From the NCBI GenBank assembly GCA_937896065.1, contig CALBLI010000006.1, forward strand, positions 1 to 27,206: a stretch of 27,206 nucleotides of DNA, written 5' to 3'. The stretch is from an uncultured Caryophanales bacterium. GTDB lineage: Bacteria; Bacillota_I; Bacilli_A; RFN20; CAG-288. The position numbers and the translations under genes are program-made. Below the pieces are notes generated by a model that saw nothing but the letters and a program-made list of their open reading frames with translations, was not told the origin of the DNA and searched no databases. Within the stretch, counting starts at the first letter, position 1; every line of letters begins with the position of its first letter. Shown here piece after piece: positions 16,376 through 22,807 of this stretch.

Positions 16376-16461
16376 GCACTTTTTAATAGTGAAAATTGTA
16401 GTTAATTAGCACTTTTTAATAGCAAAAACATAATAGTAATTACACTTTTTAATAGTGAAAA
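16376..16461. repeat. Array V: three 33-bp-spaced dyad repeats upstream of ATPase 1
   Basis: Three copies of a 20-bp core, [GA]CACTTTTTAATAG[TC][GA]AAAA, start at 16376, 16409 and 16442, exactly 33 bp apart, with 13-bp unrelated spacers. Each contains a near-palindrome CACT-N7-AGTG (16377-16391 and 16443-16457 intact; the middle copy has AGCA). The array fills the gap between the stop codon of ATPase 2 and the promoter of ATPase 1. The units resemble iterons or tandem operators on nearly the same helix face. Confidence 0.9.
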
Positions 16462-16465
16462 TATG

Positions 16466-17815
16466 TTAATTAATATCTTTAAATAAGAATAATAAATAAT
16501 ATGGAAGGTTTAAATACTTATCATTTGTAGATATATTATAACTTCCAAATTTGATGCACTTATTAACATTATATTTTTTATCATTTAATATAGTTGAAGC
16601 AGCTTTAGATTTACCAGTTGTTGCTTTAACTTCAACCAGTGATAATTCATCTTTAAAGACAGTAATGAAATCAATTTCTAAACCTGAATCTTTATGATAG
16701 TAATAAAGTTTCCTATTCATCTTAGAAAAAGCATCAGCTACCATATTTTCATATATAGCACCTTTATATATCTGAAGCTCATCAGATAGTATTTTACCTG
16801 CTGTTGTTCTTTCAAGCATTGAAATAAATAAGCCACTATCAGCCATATATAATTTAAACGTGCTTTCAATTTTATAACCATCTAATGGTAATTGTAAAGC
16901 TGATAAGTTATAACAAGGAATTATAAGTCCAGCATCAATAAGCCATTGAACAGCTTCTTTATAATTTGAACTTCTCCCATTATGACCAAGCTTTGAAAAT
17001 TGGAACTTTTTATTTTCTTTAGCAAGCTGAGAAGGAATAGAATTAAATACTTTTAAAATACGTGCGAGTAAAAGTTGGTCAACATTTTCATTTTCATTGA
17101 TATCTAAATGTTTTCCAAAATCATCTTTGTATTCTTCTAAGATGTCGTTTTGCTGTTCGTATACCTGATTCATATCGCCTGTATTTAAGAATATATTGAC
17201 AGCTTCAGGAAGTCCACCAACACAAATATATTCTCTAAAATATCTAAGCATTGAAGTATGAATAGCATTTGAAATTTGTTTTTTGTTAATAAAGCATTCT
17301 TTTAAGTAAGTGATGACGTTATCTGAAATCCCTTTAGCCCACAAAAATTCTTCAAAATCGAGAGGATACATATAAATTATATGCTCAGAACCTGTTGGAA
17401 CACCTTGCCCTTTCTTTTTATTGTATCCACGTATACCCAGCATTGAACCTGTTGCAATAACATCATATCGTCCATCTTCAACAAACGATTTAATTGATGC
17501 TCTAGCATTAGCACATTCTTGTATTTCATCAAAAATGATGATTGTTTTATATGGTATCAATTTAATATTTGGCATCTTAGCTGATATATCAAGTAAGATG
17601 CGATCAACATTCAAATTTTCATCAAACACAGATTTTAAATCATTATTCATCTTAAAATTGATATAAATTTGATTATCATAATTTTCAGTTGCAAATTGTC
17701 TTACAATAAATGTTTTACCAATCTGTCTTAATCCTTTGATAACCAGAGCTTTTTTCTTAACAAGAGTGTTATTTTTCCACTCAATTAATGTATTCATTAT
17801 CTTTCTTTTGAGCAT
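16466..17815 (-). CDS. AAA ATPase with DUF4143 / PD-(D/E)XK-like C-terminal domain (paralogue 2)
   Basis: 449 residues, the same architecture as its downstream paralogue. Walker A is GLRQIGKT (29-35 region), Walker B IIIFDEI (92-98), sensor ATGS (121-124), LDFEEFLWAKG, and the motif PSQLAKENKKFQFSKLGHNG. The C-terminal EIDF (380-383) and VEVK (394-397) residues give a PD-(D/E)XK-like centre. The start at ATG 17815 is chosen because MLKRKIMNTLIEWKNN aligns with the N-terminus of paralogue 1; the ribosome site is weak (TAGGT). The promoter TTGATT-17-TAAAAT overlaps the first unit of its own three-unit 33-bp repeat array, suggesting autoregulation. A 44-nt segment is identical to paralogue 1 although the proteins are otherwise well diverged. 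Function unknown. Confidence 0.87.
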   Translation of the reverse strand: MLKRKIMNTLIEWKNNTLVKKKALVIKGLRQIGKTFIVRQFATENYDNQIYINFKMNNDLKSVFDENLNVDRILLDISAKMPNIKLIPYKTIIIFDEIQECANARASIKSFVEDGRYDVIATGSMLGIRGYNKKKGQGVPTGSEHIIYMYPLDFEEFLWAKGISDNVITYLKECFINKKQISNAIHTSMLRYFREYICVGGLPEAVNIFLNTGDMNQVYEQQNDILEEYKDDFGKHLDINENENVDQLLLARILKVFNSIPSQLAKENKKFQFSKLGHNGRSSNYKEAVQWLIDAGLIIPCYNLSALQLPLDGYKIESTFKLYMADSGLFISMLERTTAGKILSDELQIYKGAIYENMVADAFSKMNRKLYYYHKDSGLEIDFITVFKDELSLVEVKATTGKSKAASTILNDKKYNVNKCIKFGSYNISTNDKYLNLPYYLLFLFKDIN

Positions 17816-17835
17816 AAAGTATTACCTATGTTCAA

Positions 17836-17864
17836 ATTTTACATTTTTTCAAACGAATAATCAA
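17836..17864 (-). promoter_or_regulatory. Promoter of ATPase paralogue 2, overlapped by a repeat unit
   Basis: Minus strand: -35 TTGATT (17864-17859), 17-bp spacer (17858-17842), -10 TAAAAT (17841-17836). The spacer is occupied by the dyad of repeat unit U1, so a protein bound there would cover the promoter. The -35 hexamer is the same as that of paralogue 1. Confidence 0.65.
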
Positions 17865-17926
17865 TATAATTTTACATTTTTTCAAACGAATAATATAACT
17901 AATACAACACTTTTTCAAGTGAATAA
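17841..17926. repeat. Array U: three 33-bp-spaced dyad repeats upstream of ATPase 2
   Basis: Plus-strand cores ACATTTTTTCAAACGAATAA (17841), the same again (17874) and ACACTTTTTCAAGTGAATAA (17907) are exactly 33 bp apart with 13-bp variable spacers. Unit 3 has a perfect dyad CACTT-TTTC-AAGTG. In units 1 and 2 the arms change together (CATTT/AAACG), keeping pairing apart from one wobble. The period equals that of array V, but the core sequence differs, so each ATPase gene has its own version. Confidence 0.9.
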
Positions 17927-17955
17927 AACAAAAGGCACGATAATTTATCGTGCCT
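17921..17955 (-). terminator. Rho-independent terminator of the Bax-inhibitor-like gene
   Basis: Perfect inverted repeat AGGCACGATAA / TTATCGTGCCT (17933-17943 and 17945-17955) around one base, followed on the minus strand by TTTGTTTTATT. It lies directly downstream of the gene at 17984 and insulates it from the ATPase array. Confidence 0.9.
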
Positions 17956-17983
17956 AAAAATGATATCAAATATTAAAAAAATA

Positions 17984-18814
17984 TTATTTCTTTCTATTTG
18001 AAGCAAGAAGAACGTAATATAAGACTCTAATGAATATATAGATAAAGTCAACATAGAGTTGATATGCTAAATATATAGCTAGATTTCTTTCTTCATTAAA
18101 ATCAACTCGTTGGGCAATCTTATTGATATTGTGCATATCAACAGCCGTAGTAATTAATATCCAAAAGAACATTGCAAAATCAATGACCCAATAAAGCCAT
18201 TCAACACGGAGGAAGAAGTTAACTAATGACAATGTAAGTGAGCCAACAACTAAGGTGATAAGAAGAGGATAAACTTTGCTCATGTTTTTAGTGATGACAC
18301 CAATAAAACCAGATAACATAAATAATCCAGCTGTGATAATAAAAGTGTAAGCAAAAGTATTTAAAGCACTTATTGAAGTGACTCCTTCACCATCTAAGGC
18401 AAGCAACATCAGCATCAAACCAGATAGCAAAACACCCATAAAGATGGTATATAATAGGTACGTTACCTTAATAAAAACTTTATTTTTTCTAATAGCTGGA
18501 GCAAAAGCCATAATAATTGATAATGGTAAAATACCAATAGCTGAAATAATTAAAAGATAGATGTAGGTATTACCAATAGCTTCAGCATTATTTTCATTTA
18601 CAAGAAGGAAAATATTTGGTAAACCAATAGCAATAGCACCAGTGATCAGTAGACCTATTCCAAACCAAATGAAGACTTTAGCAATGTTAGCCACCTTCAA
18701 TTTACTTTTTTCATCTTGTACAGGTTTTTCTTTAGTGACAGTTGAAGAATAAGAAGAAGCATTTAAATTGATATAATCTTTTTGATTTTGATCATCTTTT
18801 TTAAACTCATCCAT
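17984..18814 (-). CDS. Bax inhibitor-1 (BI-1/YbhL-like) family membrane protein
   Basis: About 276 residues: a polar N-terminal tail of about 45 residues, then seven hydrophobic segments. The family's C-terminal signature is visible as IYLAYQLYVDFIYIFIRVLYYVLL, equivalent to the LYLDFINLFLxLLR motif, after the Asp-containing TTAVDMHNI. Members are multi-pass proteins; a bacterial homologue (BsYetJ) is a pH-sensitive calcium leak channel, so calcium handling is possible but not shown here. A GTG at 18823 is in frame, but AGGAGG directly abuts it and is well spaced for ATG 18814. It is monocistronic, with promoter TTGTAA-17-TATAAA and a strong terminator. Confidence 0.87.
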   Translation of the reverse strand: MDEFKKDDQNQKDYINLNASSYSSTVTKEKPVQDEKSKLKVANIAKVFIWFGIGLLITGAIAIGLPNIFLLVNENNAEAIGNTYIYLLIISAIGILPLSIIMAFAPAIRKNKVFIKVTYLLYTIFMGVLLSGLMLMLLALDGEGVTSISALNTFAYTFIITAGLFMLSGFIGVITKNMSKVYPLLITLVVGSLTLSLVNFFLRVEWLYWVIDFAMFFWILITTAVDMHNINKIAQRVDFNEERNLAIYLAYQLYVDFIYIFIRVLYYVLLASNRKK

Positions 18815-18864
18815 TAAAGACACCTCCTTTTAATGTATAGTAATTATAAACTAAAAAAATAAAA

Positions 18865-18893
18865 TTTATATATAAATTTAAGTAAATTTACAA
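18865..18893 (-). promoter_or_regulatory. Promoter of the Bax-inhibitor-like gene
   Basis: Minus strand: -35 TTGTAA (18893-18888), exact 17-bp spacer, -10 TATAAA (18870-18865). A further TATAAT lies closer to the gene, around 18844-18849, but without a matching -35. Confidence 0.65.
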
Positions 18894-18900
18894 ATGTTTA

Positions 18901-18945
18901 ATAAAAAATATCCATCTATCGATTAATTATTCAATAGATGGATAT
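18901..18945 (-). terminator. Rho-independent terminator of the gapA-pgk-tpiA operon
   Basis: Perfect 12-bp stem ATATCCATCTAT (18908-18919) / ATAGATGGATAT (18934-18945), 14-nt loop, followed on the minus strand by TTTTTTATT. It begins 8 bp after the tpiA stop codon. Confidence 0.92.
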
Positions 18946-18953
18946 CAAGTAAG

Positions 18954-19718
18954 TTAAATATTATCAACTAAAGCTTTAAAGGAGTCAGCTTTTAATGAAG
19001 CACCACCAACTAAGGCACCATCAACATCACTACAAGCTAGATAATCATGAATGTTTTCAGGTTTTACACTTCCACCGTATAGAATGAGCATATTATCAGC
19101 AACATCTTTATTAAACATATCTTTGATAATACTTCTTATATAGCTGCAAATATCTTGCGCAATCTCTTTAGAAGCATTCTTGCCTGTTCCAATTGACCAG
19201 ACAGGCTCATAAGCAATAACAACATTTTTAGCTTTTGAAGAATCAATATTTTGAAGGCCTGTTCTAACCTGTGAAAGGATAACATCTTTTGTTAAATTGT
19301 CATCATATTCTTTACTTGTTTCACCAACGCAGTATACAGCAGTGAAATCATTATCAAGCAAAGTTTTAATCTTTCTATTACAATCTAAATCAGTTTCACC
19401 TTCATATTGCCTTTTTTCAGAATGACCAATAATTGACCAGGTGACACCAATCTCTTTAAGCATATCAACTGAAATTGATGAAGTGAAAGCACCATGACTT
19501 GCATAATGACAATCTTGACTTGAAACAATCAAACCTTTAGCATTCTTTTTTAAAGTATCAAGAGATAAATATGTAGGAGCAATAGCTAAGATGATTCCTT
19601 TTTTAGAAGCCACATCAACTAAATTAAAATCATTGATTGCCTTAGAAAATGAAATAGTATCAGAAATTGTATGATTCATTTTCCAGTTGCCCATCAAGAG
19701 CTTTTTTCTACTAACCAT
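18954..19718 (-). CDS. tpiA: Triosephosphate isomerase
   Basis: Interconverts dihydroxyacetone phosphate and glyceraldehyde 3-phosphate in cytosolic glycolysis. The 254-residue TIM barrel has every active-site motif: MGNWKMN with the catalytic Lys (about 13), IIGHSEKRQ with the electrophilic His, YEPVWSIGTGK with the general-base Glu and the start of the mobile loop, and LYGGSVKPEN plus DGALVGGASL for phosphate binding. The start ATG lies 2 nt after the pgk stop; its GAGGA ribosome site is inside the last pgk codons. It is the last gene of the operon, followed at once by a strong terminator. Confidence 0.97.
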   Translation of the reverse strand: MVSRKKLLMGNWKMNHTISDTISFSKAINDFNLVDVASKKGIILAIAPTYLSLDTLKKNAKGLIVSSQDCHYASHGAFTSSISVDMLKEIGVTWSIIGHSEKRQYEGETDLDCNRKIKTLLDNDFTAVYCVGETSKEYDDNLTKDVILSQVRTGLQNIDSSKAKNVVIAYEPVWSIGTGKNASKEIAQDICSYIRSIIKDMFNKDVADNMLILYGGSVKPENIHDYLACSDVDGALVGGASLKADSFKALVDNI

Positions 19719-19720
19719 GT

Positions 19721-21004
19721 TTATTTATCCTCAATGACATCAATACCAGGAAGTTTTCCATCGTATTGAATAAGTTCAAGTGATGCACCACCACCAGTTG
19801 AAACATGAGAGAATGATTCAGTATAACCAAATTTCTTAGCAGCAGCTGCACTATCACCACCACCGATAACAGTGAAGGCACCATTTTCTGTTGCTTCTTT
19901 ACAAGCTTTGCAGATAGCTTTGGTTCCATCTTGAAGTTGTTCATTTTCAAAAACACCCATAGGGCCATTCCAGAAGATAGTTTTAGCACCTTTTATGATA
20001 TCAGAATATAATTTGATAGTCTTTGGACCGATATCTGCACCTTCATAATCACTTGGGAAATCATTATTGTTATCTTCAAGTGGTTTAATATCTTCAGCCT
20101 TGGCTGATAAATCATCAAAATTTAATCCTTTAGCTAAGATATTATCAATTGGTAAAACAATTTTACCTGATTCATAACATTTCTTAGCATAATCTAATTG
20201 ATCATTTTCACAAAGTGACATACCAACATTGACACCAAAGACTGCTTTTTTGAAAGTATATGACATACCACCACCGATCAAAATCTTGTCACATTTTTTA
20301 AGAAGTGAATCGATGACTTCAATCTTTGATGAAACTTTAGCACCACCTAAAACAGCAACATATGGTCTTTCGTTGTCTTTAGGTGAGACACATCTTCCTA
20401 GACCTTCAATTTCTTTTTCCATCAAGAAACCAACAGCAGTTTCTTTGCCTTCTTTTTTAAGTTCACTAGGAATACCATAAGTTGATGCATGGGCTCTATG
20501 TGCACTACCGAAAGCATCCATGACAAAAGCATCAGCTAAAGATGCCCATTCTTTAGCTAAACTTTCATCATTTTTCTCTTCACCTTTTTCATATCTGGTG
20601 TTTTGAACTAAAAGAACATCACCTGATTTTAAAGAAGATACAGCTTGTTTTAAACCCTCACCTCTAGTATCTTTTGAAAAAGTAACTTTAACATCTTTAT
20701 TTAAAGCTTTATCAAGATGTGCTTTTAAAACAGGTAAAACAATTGATAAATCATTTTTTTGCATTTGTTTATCAATATCTTCTTGTGTCTTTTCACCTTT
20801 AGCAAGTTTCTTCCAATCAACTTTACCAAGATGTGATAAAAGAACGACTTTAGCATTTCTATTTAATAATTCTTTGATAGTTGGAATAGCAGCTCTGACT
20901 CTATTATCGTCAGTGATTTCACTTCCTTTATGTGGAACATTGAAATCAACTCTAACAAAGACTACTTTGCCATCAACTTTTAAATCTGTAACTACTTTTT
21001 TCAT
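19721..21004 (-). CDS. pgk: Phosphoglycerate kinase
   Basis: Transfers phosphate from 1,3-bisphosphoglycerate to ADP, the first ATP-yielding step of glycolysis. Motifs: VFVRVDFNVP at the N-terminus, LLSHLGKVD, VQNTRYEKGEE, MDAFGSAHRAHAS, AVLGGAKVSSKIEVI, FWNGPMGVFE, and the nucleotide-site GGGDSAAAAKKFG with STGGGASLELI. At 427 residues it is somewhat longer than the usual 390-400, mainly from a charged insertion after the LSHLGK motif. The open frame extends to 21052, but GGAGG five bases before ATG 21004 and the conserved N-terminus fix the start. It is separated from gapA by 78 nt containing a 10-bp stem hairpin. Confidence 0.97.
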   Translation of the reverse strand: MKKVVTDLKVDGKVVFVRVDFNVPHKGSEITDDNRVRAAIPTIKELLNRNAKVVLLSHLGKVDWKKLAKGEKTQEDIDKQMQKNDLSIVLPVLKAHLDKALNKDVKVTFSKDTRGEGLKQAVSSLKSGDVLLVQNTRYEKGEEKNDESLAKEWASLADAFVMDAFGSAHRAHASTYGIPSELKKEGKETAVGFLMEKEIEGLGRCVSPKDNERPYVAVLGGAKVSSKIEVIDSLLKKCDKILIGGGMSYTFKKAVFGVNVGMSLCENDQLDYAKKCYESGKIVLPIDNILAKGLNFDDLSAKAEDIKPLEDNNNDFPSDYEGADIGPKTIKLYSDIIKGAKTIFWNGPMGVFENEQLQDGTKAICKACKEATENGAFTVIGGGDSAAAAKKFGYTESFSHVSTGGGASLELIQYDGKLPGIDVIEDK

Positions 21005-21036
21005 AATTTCCTCCATGTTAGTTAATATAGACAAAT

Positions 21037-21064
21037 AAAGGCGGTAAGTCACCCTACCGCCTTT
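21037..21064. terminator. Hairpin between gapA and pgk, partial terminator or processing site
   Basis: Perfect 10-bp stem AAAGGCGGTA (21037-21046) / TACCGCCTTT (21055-21064) with an 8-nt loop, unusually GC-rich for this genome. On the minus strand it is followed only by TTTATTTG, a weak U-tract, so read-through into pgk is expected. It could set gapA mRNA above pgk-tpiA or act as an mRNA end after cleavage. Confidence 0.65.
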
Positions 21065-21082
21065 TAATTTTTAATTTTAAAA

Positions 21083-22105
21083 TTACTTAGAAAGAATTTC
21101 GCCGTAGAGTTTTGCAAGTCTCATCATTTGGCAAGTGAATGAATATTCATTATCATACCAAGAAGCGACTTTGACAAATTCAACATCACCAGCAGGAATA
21201 ATCATTGTTAATGTTGCATCAAAGATTGAACCCTCGGTTCTTCCTAAAATATCAGAAGAAACGATTTCATCTTCAGTATATCCTAAGATACCTTTGAGTG
21301 TTGTTTCACTAGCTTTCTTTAAAGCAGCATTAATTTCTTCAACAGTTGCTTTCTTTTCTAAAAGAAGGGTGCAATCACAAATAGAACCATCAGTGACTGG
21401 GCAACGCAAAGCATTACCATTTAATTTGCCGTTTAATTCAGGAATGACTTTACCAACAGCTTTTGCAGCACCTGTTGTTGTTGGAACAATGTTAGCTGCA
21501 CCAGCTCTACCTCTTCTTAAGTTACCAGAAGCTAAGTCTAAGATTTTTTGATCATTGGTGTAAGCATGAACAGTTGTCATTGTTCCACCTTTGACACCGA
21601 AAGTATCATTTAAAACTTTCATCATTGGTGATAAGCAGTTGGTTGTACAAGAAGCTGCAGAGATGATTGTTTGACTCTTATCTAATTTGTCAGAGTTAAC
21701 ACCATATACATAGGTTGGAATATCTTTAGATGATGATGGAGCAGAAATGATGACACCTTTAGCACCATTTTCCATATGGACATCACCATCTTCATGTGAT
21801 TTTAATCTACCAGTACATTCTAAGACAATGTCAACACCATAATCTTTCCAGTGAAGATCATGTGGATCTTTTTGACCTAAGACTGGTATTTTTTTACCAT
21901 TGTAGATGAGATTGTTTTGATCGTCAGCAGAAATCTTATCAGGGTTCCATGTTCCATGGGTTGTATCATACTTAAGTAAGTAAGCAAGAGTTTTAGCATC
22001 AACTAAATCATTGATTGCGACAACTTCAAAACCGCCCATTTCATAAGCTCTTCTGAATGCAAGACGTCCGATACGTCCAAAACCATTAATTGCTAATTTT
22101 ATCAT
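21083..22105 (-). CDS. gapA: Glyceraldehyde-3-phosphate dehydrogenase, NAD-dependent type
   Basis: Oxidises glyceraldehyde 3-phosphate to 1,3-bisphosphoglycerate. The 340-residue enzyme has the Rossmann motif INGFGRIGR at the N-terminus, INDL with Asp33 (typical of NAD rather than NADP use), the catalytic Cys153 in SAASCTTNC, the partner His180 in TTVHAYTNDQ, RRGRAGAANIVPTTTGAA for phosphate binding, and WYDNEYS near the end. The start is secure from the conserved N-terminus. The ribosome site GGAGG is 14 nt from ATG, longer than normal, and the gap holds a 5-bp mini-hairpin. It is the first gene of gapA-pgk-tpiA, with a proximal -10 at 22142-22137 and a structured upstream region. Confidence 0.97.
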   Translation of the reverse strand: MIKLAINGFGRIGRLAFRRAYEMGGFEVVAINDLVDAKTLAYLLKYDTTHGTWNPDKISADDQNNLIYNGKKIPVLGQKDPHDLHWKDYGVDIVLECTGRLKSHEDGDVHMENGAKGVIISAPSSSKDIPTYVYGVNSDKLDKSQTIISAASCTTNCLSPMMKVLNDTFGVKGGTMTTVHAYTNDQKILDLASGNLRRGRAGAANIVPTTTGAAKAVGKVIPELNGKLNGNALRCPVTDGSICDCTLLLEKKATVEEINAALKKASETTLKGILGYTEDEIVSSDILGRTEGSIFDATLTMIIPAGDVEFVKVASWYDNEYSFTCQMMRLAKLYGEILSK

Positions 22106-22106
22106 A

Positions 22107-22125
22107 GTTCTTTTTAGAACCTCCT
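22107..22125 (-). promoter_or_regulatory. Shine-Dalgarno plus mini-hairpin spacer before gapA
   Basis: Minus strand: GGAGG, then the perfect inverted repeat GTTCT-AAAA-AGAAC (22120-22107, sharing its first G with the ribosome site), then T and ATG. Unfolded, the spacing is 14 nt; with the hairpin folded, the ribosome site and start codon come close together. Confidence 0.55.
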
Positions 22126-22136
22126 TAACATTAATA

Positions 22137-22142
22137 ATTATA
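22137..22142 (-). promoter_or_regulatory. Proximal -10 element of gapA
   Basis: Perfect TATAAT on the minus strand, about 32 bp before the ATG. A -35 at 17-bp spacing would be TTTATT, a poor match, so an activator or weak promoter is likely. Confidence 0.5.
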
Positions 22143-22198
22143 TCTTAAATGTAAGCGTTAATAAAGTTATTTTGTGAATGAATATGCGTAAAATAATT

Positions 22199-22261
22199 AA
22201 AAAATGCTCACTTTTTAATCACTTCATTATATAAATAAGAAAATGATTAAATAAGTGAGCA
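22199..22261 (-). terminator. Strong Rho-independent terminator upstream of gapA
   Basis: Minus strand: TGCTCACTT-A-TTTAATCA (22261-22244) pairs with TGATTAAAAAGTGAGCA (22221-22205) as 17 bp with one bulged base and a 22-nt loop, followed by six T residues (22204-22199). It ends any transcript from the 22433-22405 promoter or read-through from the BspA-like genes before gapA's proximal -10. Confidence 0.85.
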
Positions 22262-22264
22262 AAT
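22245..22264. repeat. 20-bp direct repeat, copy 1 (within the terminator stem)
   Basis: GATTAAATAAGTGAGCAAAT here is identical to 22808-22827. This copy forms one arm of the terminator before gapA. Confidence 0.85.
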
Positions 22265-22295
22265 GATATAATCTAATCAAGACTCTATAAAGAAC

Positions 22296-22316
22296 GTTTG
22301 AATTATTATTTCAAAC
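22296..22316. promoter_or_regulatory. 21-bp dyad GTTTGAA-N7-TTCAAAC
   Basis: Perfect 7-bp arms (22296-22302 and 22310-22316) spaced by 7 AT bases. It lies inside the putative leader transcript upstream of gapA and could be an operator or an RNA stem. No regulator gene is in the window. Confidence 0.45.
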
Positions 22317-22368
22317 TGATTTAGATTTAAATTAACAAAATCACTTTTAAAATCTTAACTACCCATTT

Positions 22369-22398
22369 TTAGGGGTAAACACCAAAGTCAGGTTTCAT
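22369..22398 (-). CDS. Possible leaderless nine-residue leader peptide (MKPDFGVYP)
   Basis: ATG 22398 begins exactly 6 nt after the -10 TAGAAT, so the predicted transcript starts at or very near the ATG. The frame closes with TAA after nine codons, within the loop of the TACCC/GGGTA hairpin. Without a ribosome site, expression would rely on leaderless initiation, as inferred for the genes at 5720 and 14897. A chance ORF is a real alternative. Confidence 0.25.
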   Translation of the reverse strand: MKPDFGVYP

Positions 22399-22404
22399 AT
22401 TTTA

Positions 22405-22433
22405 ATTCTATTTAAAGCAGACTAATTTGTCAA
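22405..22433 (-). promoter_or_regulatory. Near-consensus sigma-A promoter in the non-coding region
   Basis: Minus strand: -35 TTGACA (22433-22428, perfect), exact 17-bp spacer, -10 TAGAAT (22410-22405, five of six). Three A-tract repeats directly upstream could act as UP elements or bend the DNA. Confidence 0.85.
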
Positions 22434-22442
22434 CAACAGTTT

Positions 22443-22511
22443 AATTTTTTTTGATAATTCATTTTATGTTTTTTTGATAATTTGCTTTAACTTTTTTTGA
22501 TAAAAAATCAT
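22443..22511. repeat. Three-unit 23-bp A-tract repeat
   Basis: TTTTTTTGATAA recurs with TTGATAA at 22451, 22474 and 22497, exactly 23 bp apart (units 22443-22465, 22466-22488, 22489-22511). On the minus strand each unit reads TTATCAAAAAAA. The array ends 9 bp upstream of the -35 of the promoter at 22433-22405. Confidence 0.85.
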
Positions 22512-22685
22512 TAAATTAGATTGCAGCTAGATTTGTGACCACAACAAAACATATATTAAAATATTACTACATGAAAATGCGTTAAAATATAAAAATGTTT
22601 TGAATTATTAGTATAGCTATATTAAATTAACAATATTTTTTAAAAACCTGCACATGTATATAGTTTTGAAATTTTAGAATTTAAT

Positions 22686-22706
22686 CAATAATGAGTGCCA
22701 TTATTG
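22686..22706. other. Small perfect hairpin in the non-coding region
   Basis: CAATAATG (22686-22693) and CATTATTG (22699-22706) form a perfect 8-bp stem with loop AGTGC. There is no U-tract on either side, so it is not a classical terminator. Confidence 0.5.
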
Positions 22707-22807
22707 TGCAAAATATGGTAGTCCGTTTTTGCTTTAGAATAATTATTCAACTCAAATATCATCTGCATTAACTTTAAACTAAATTTTCATATTGTAAAAG
22801 AGCTAAG

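Larger units (their letters stand above)
22199..22398 (-). ncRNA. Candidate small RNA or attenuation leader of about 200 nt
   Basis: A promoter with the best -35 in the window (TTGACA) and a strong terminator define a transcript of about 200 nt on the minus strand. It contains a short TACCC/GGGTA hairpin with a C-rich 5' side, a longer AT-rich middle and the terminator stem. I do not recognise a known RNA family (not 6S, SRP RNA, tmRNA or a common riboswitch by eye). gapA starts about 100 nt after the terminator, so an attenuated leader is possible. Confidence 0.4.

Noticed and set aside
16376..16461. CRISPR-like array (short repeats with unlike spacers)
   Set aside because: Cores of 20 bp and 13-bp spacers with only three units are too short, the units are dyads tied to promoters, and no cas gene is present.
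14963..17926. ATPase pair as an insertion sequence or transposon
   Set aside because: There are no terminal inverted repeats, target duplications or transposase; the repeats are internal and promoter-linked.
17736..17957. Plus-strand ORF with an 11-residue repeat (NFTFFQTNN) through array U
   Set aside because: The 33-bp period keeps a frame open by chance of length. The ORF is antisense to the ATPase 2 start, has no ribosome site, and the sister array V has stops in all plus frames.
22205..22221. Further copy of the array V core (CACTTTTTAAT) near gapA
   Set aside because: It is an arm of a convincing terminator hairpin with a T-run. The 11-base match to array V is plausible by chance in such AT-rich DNA.
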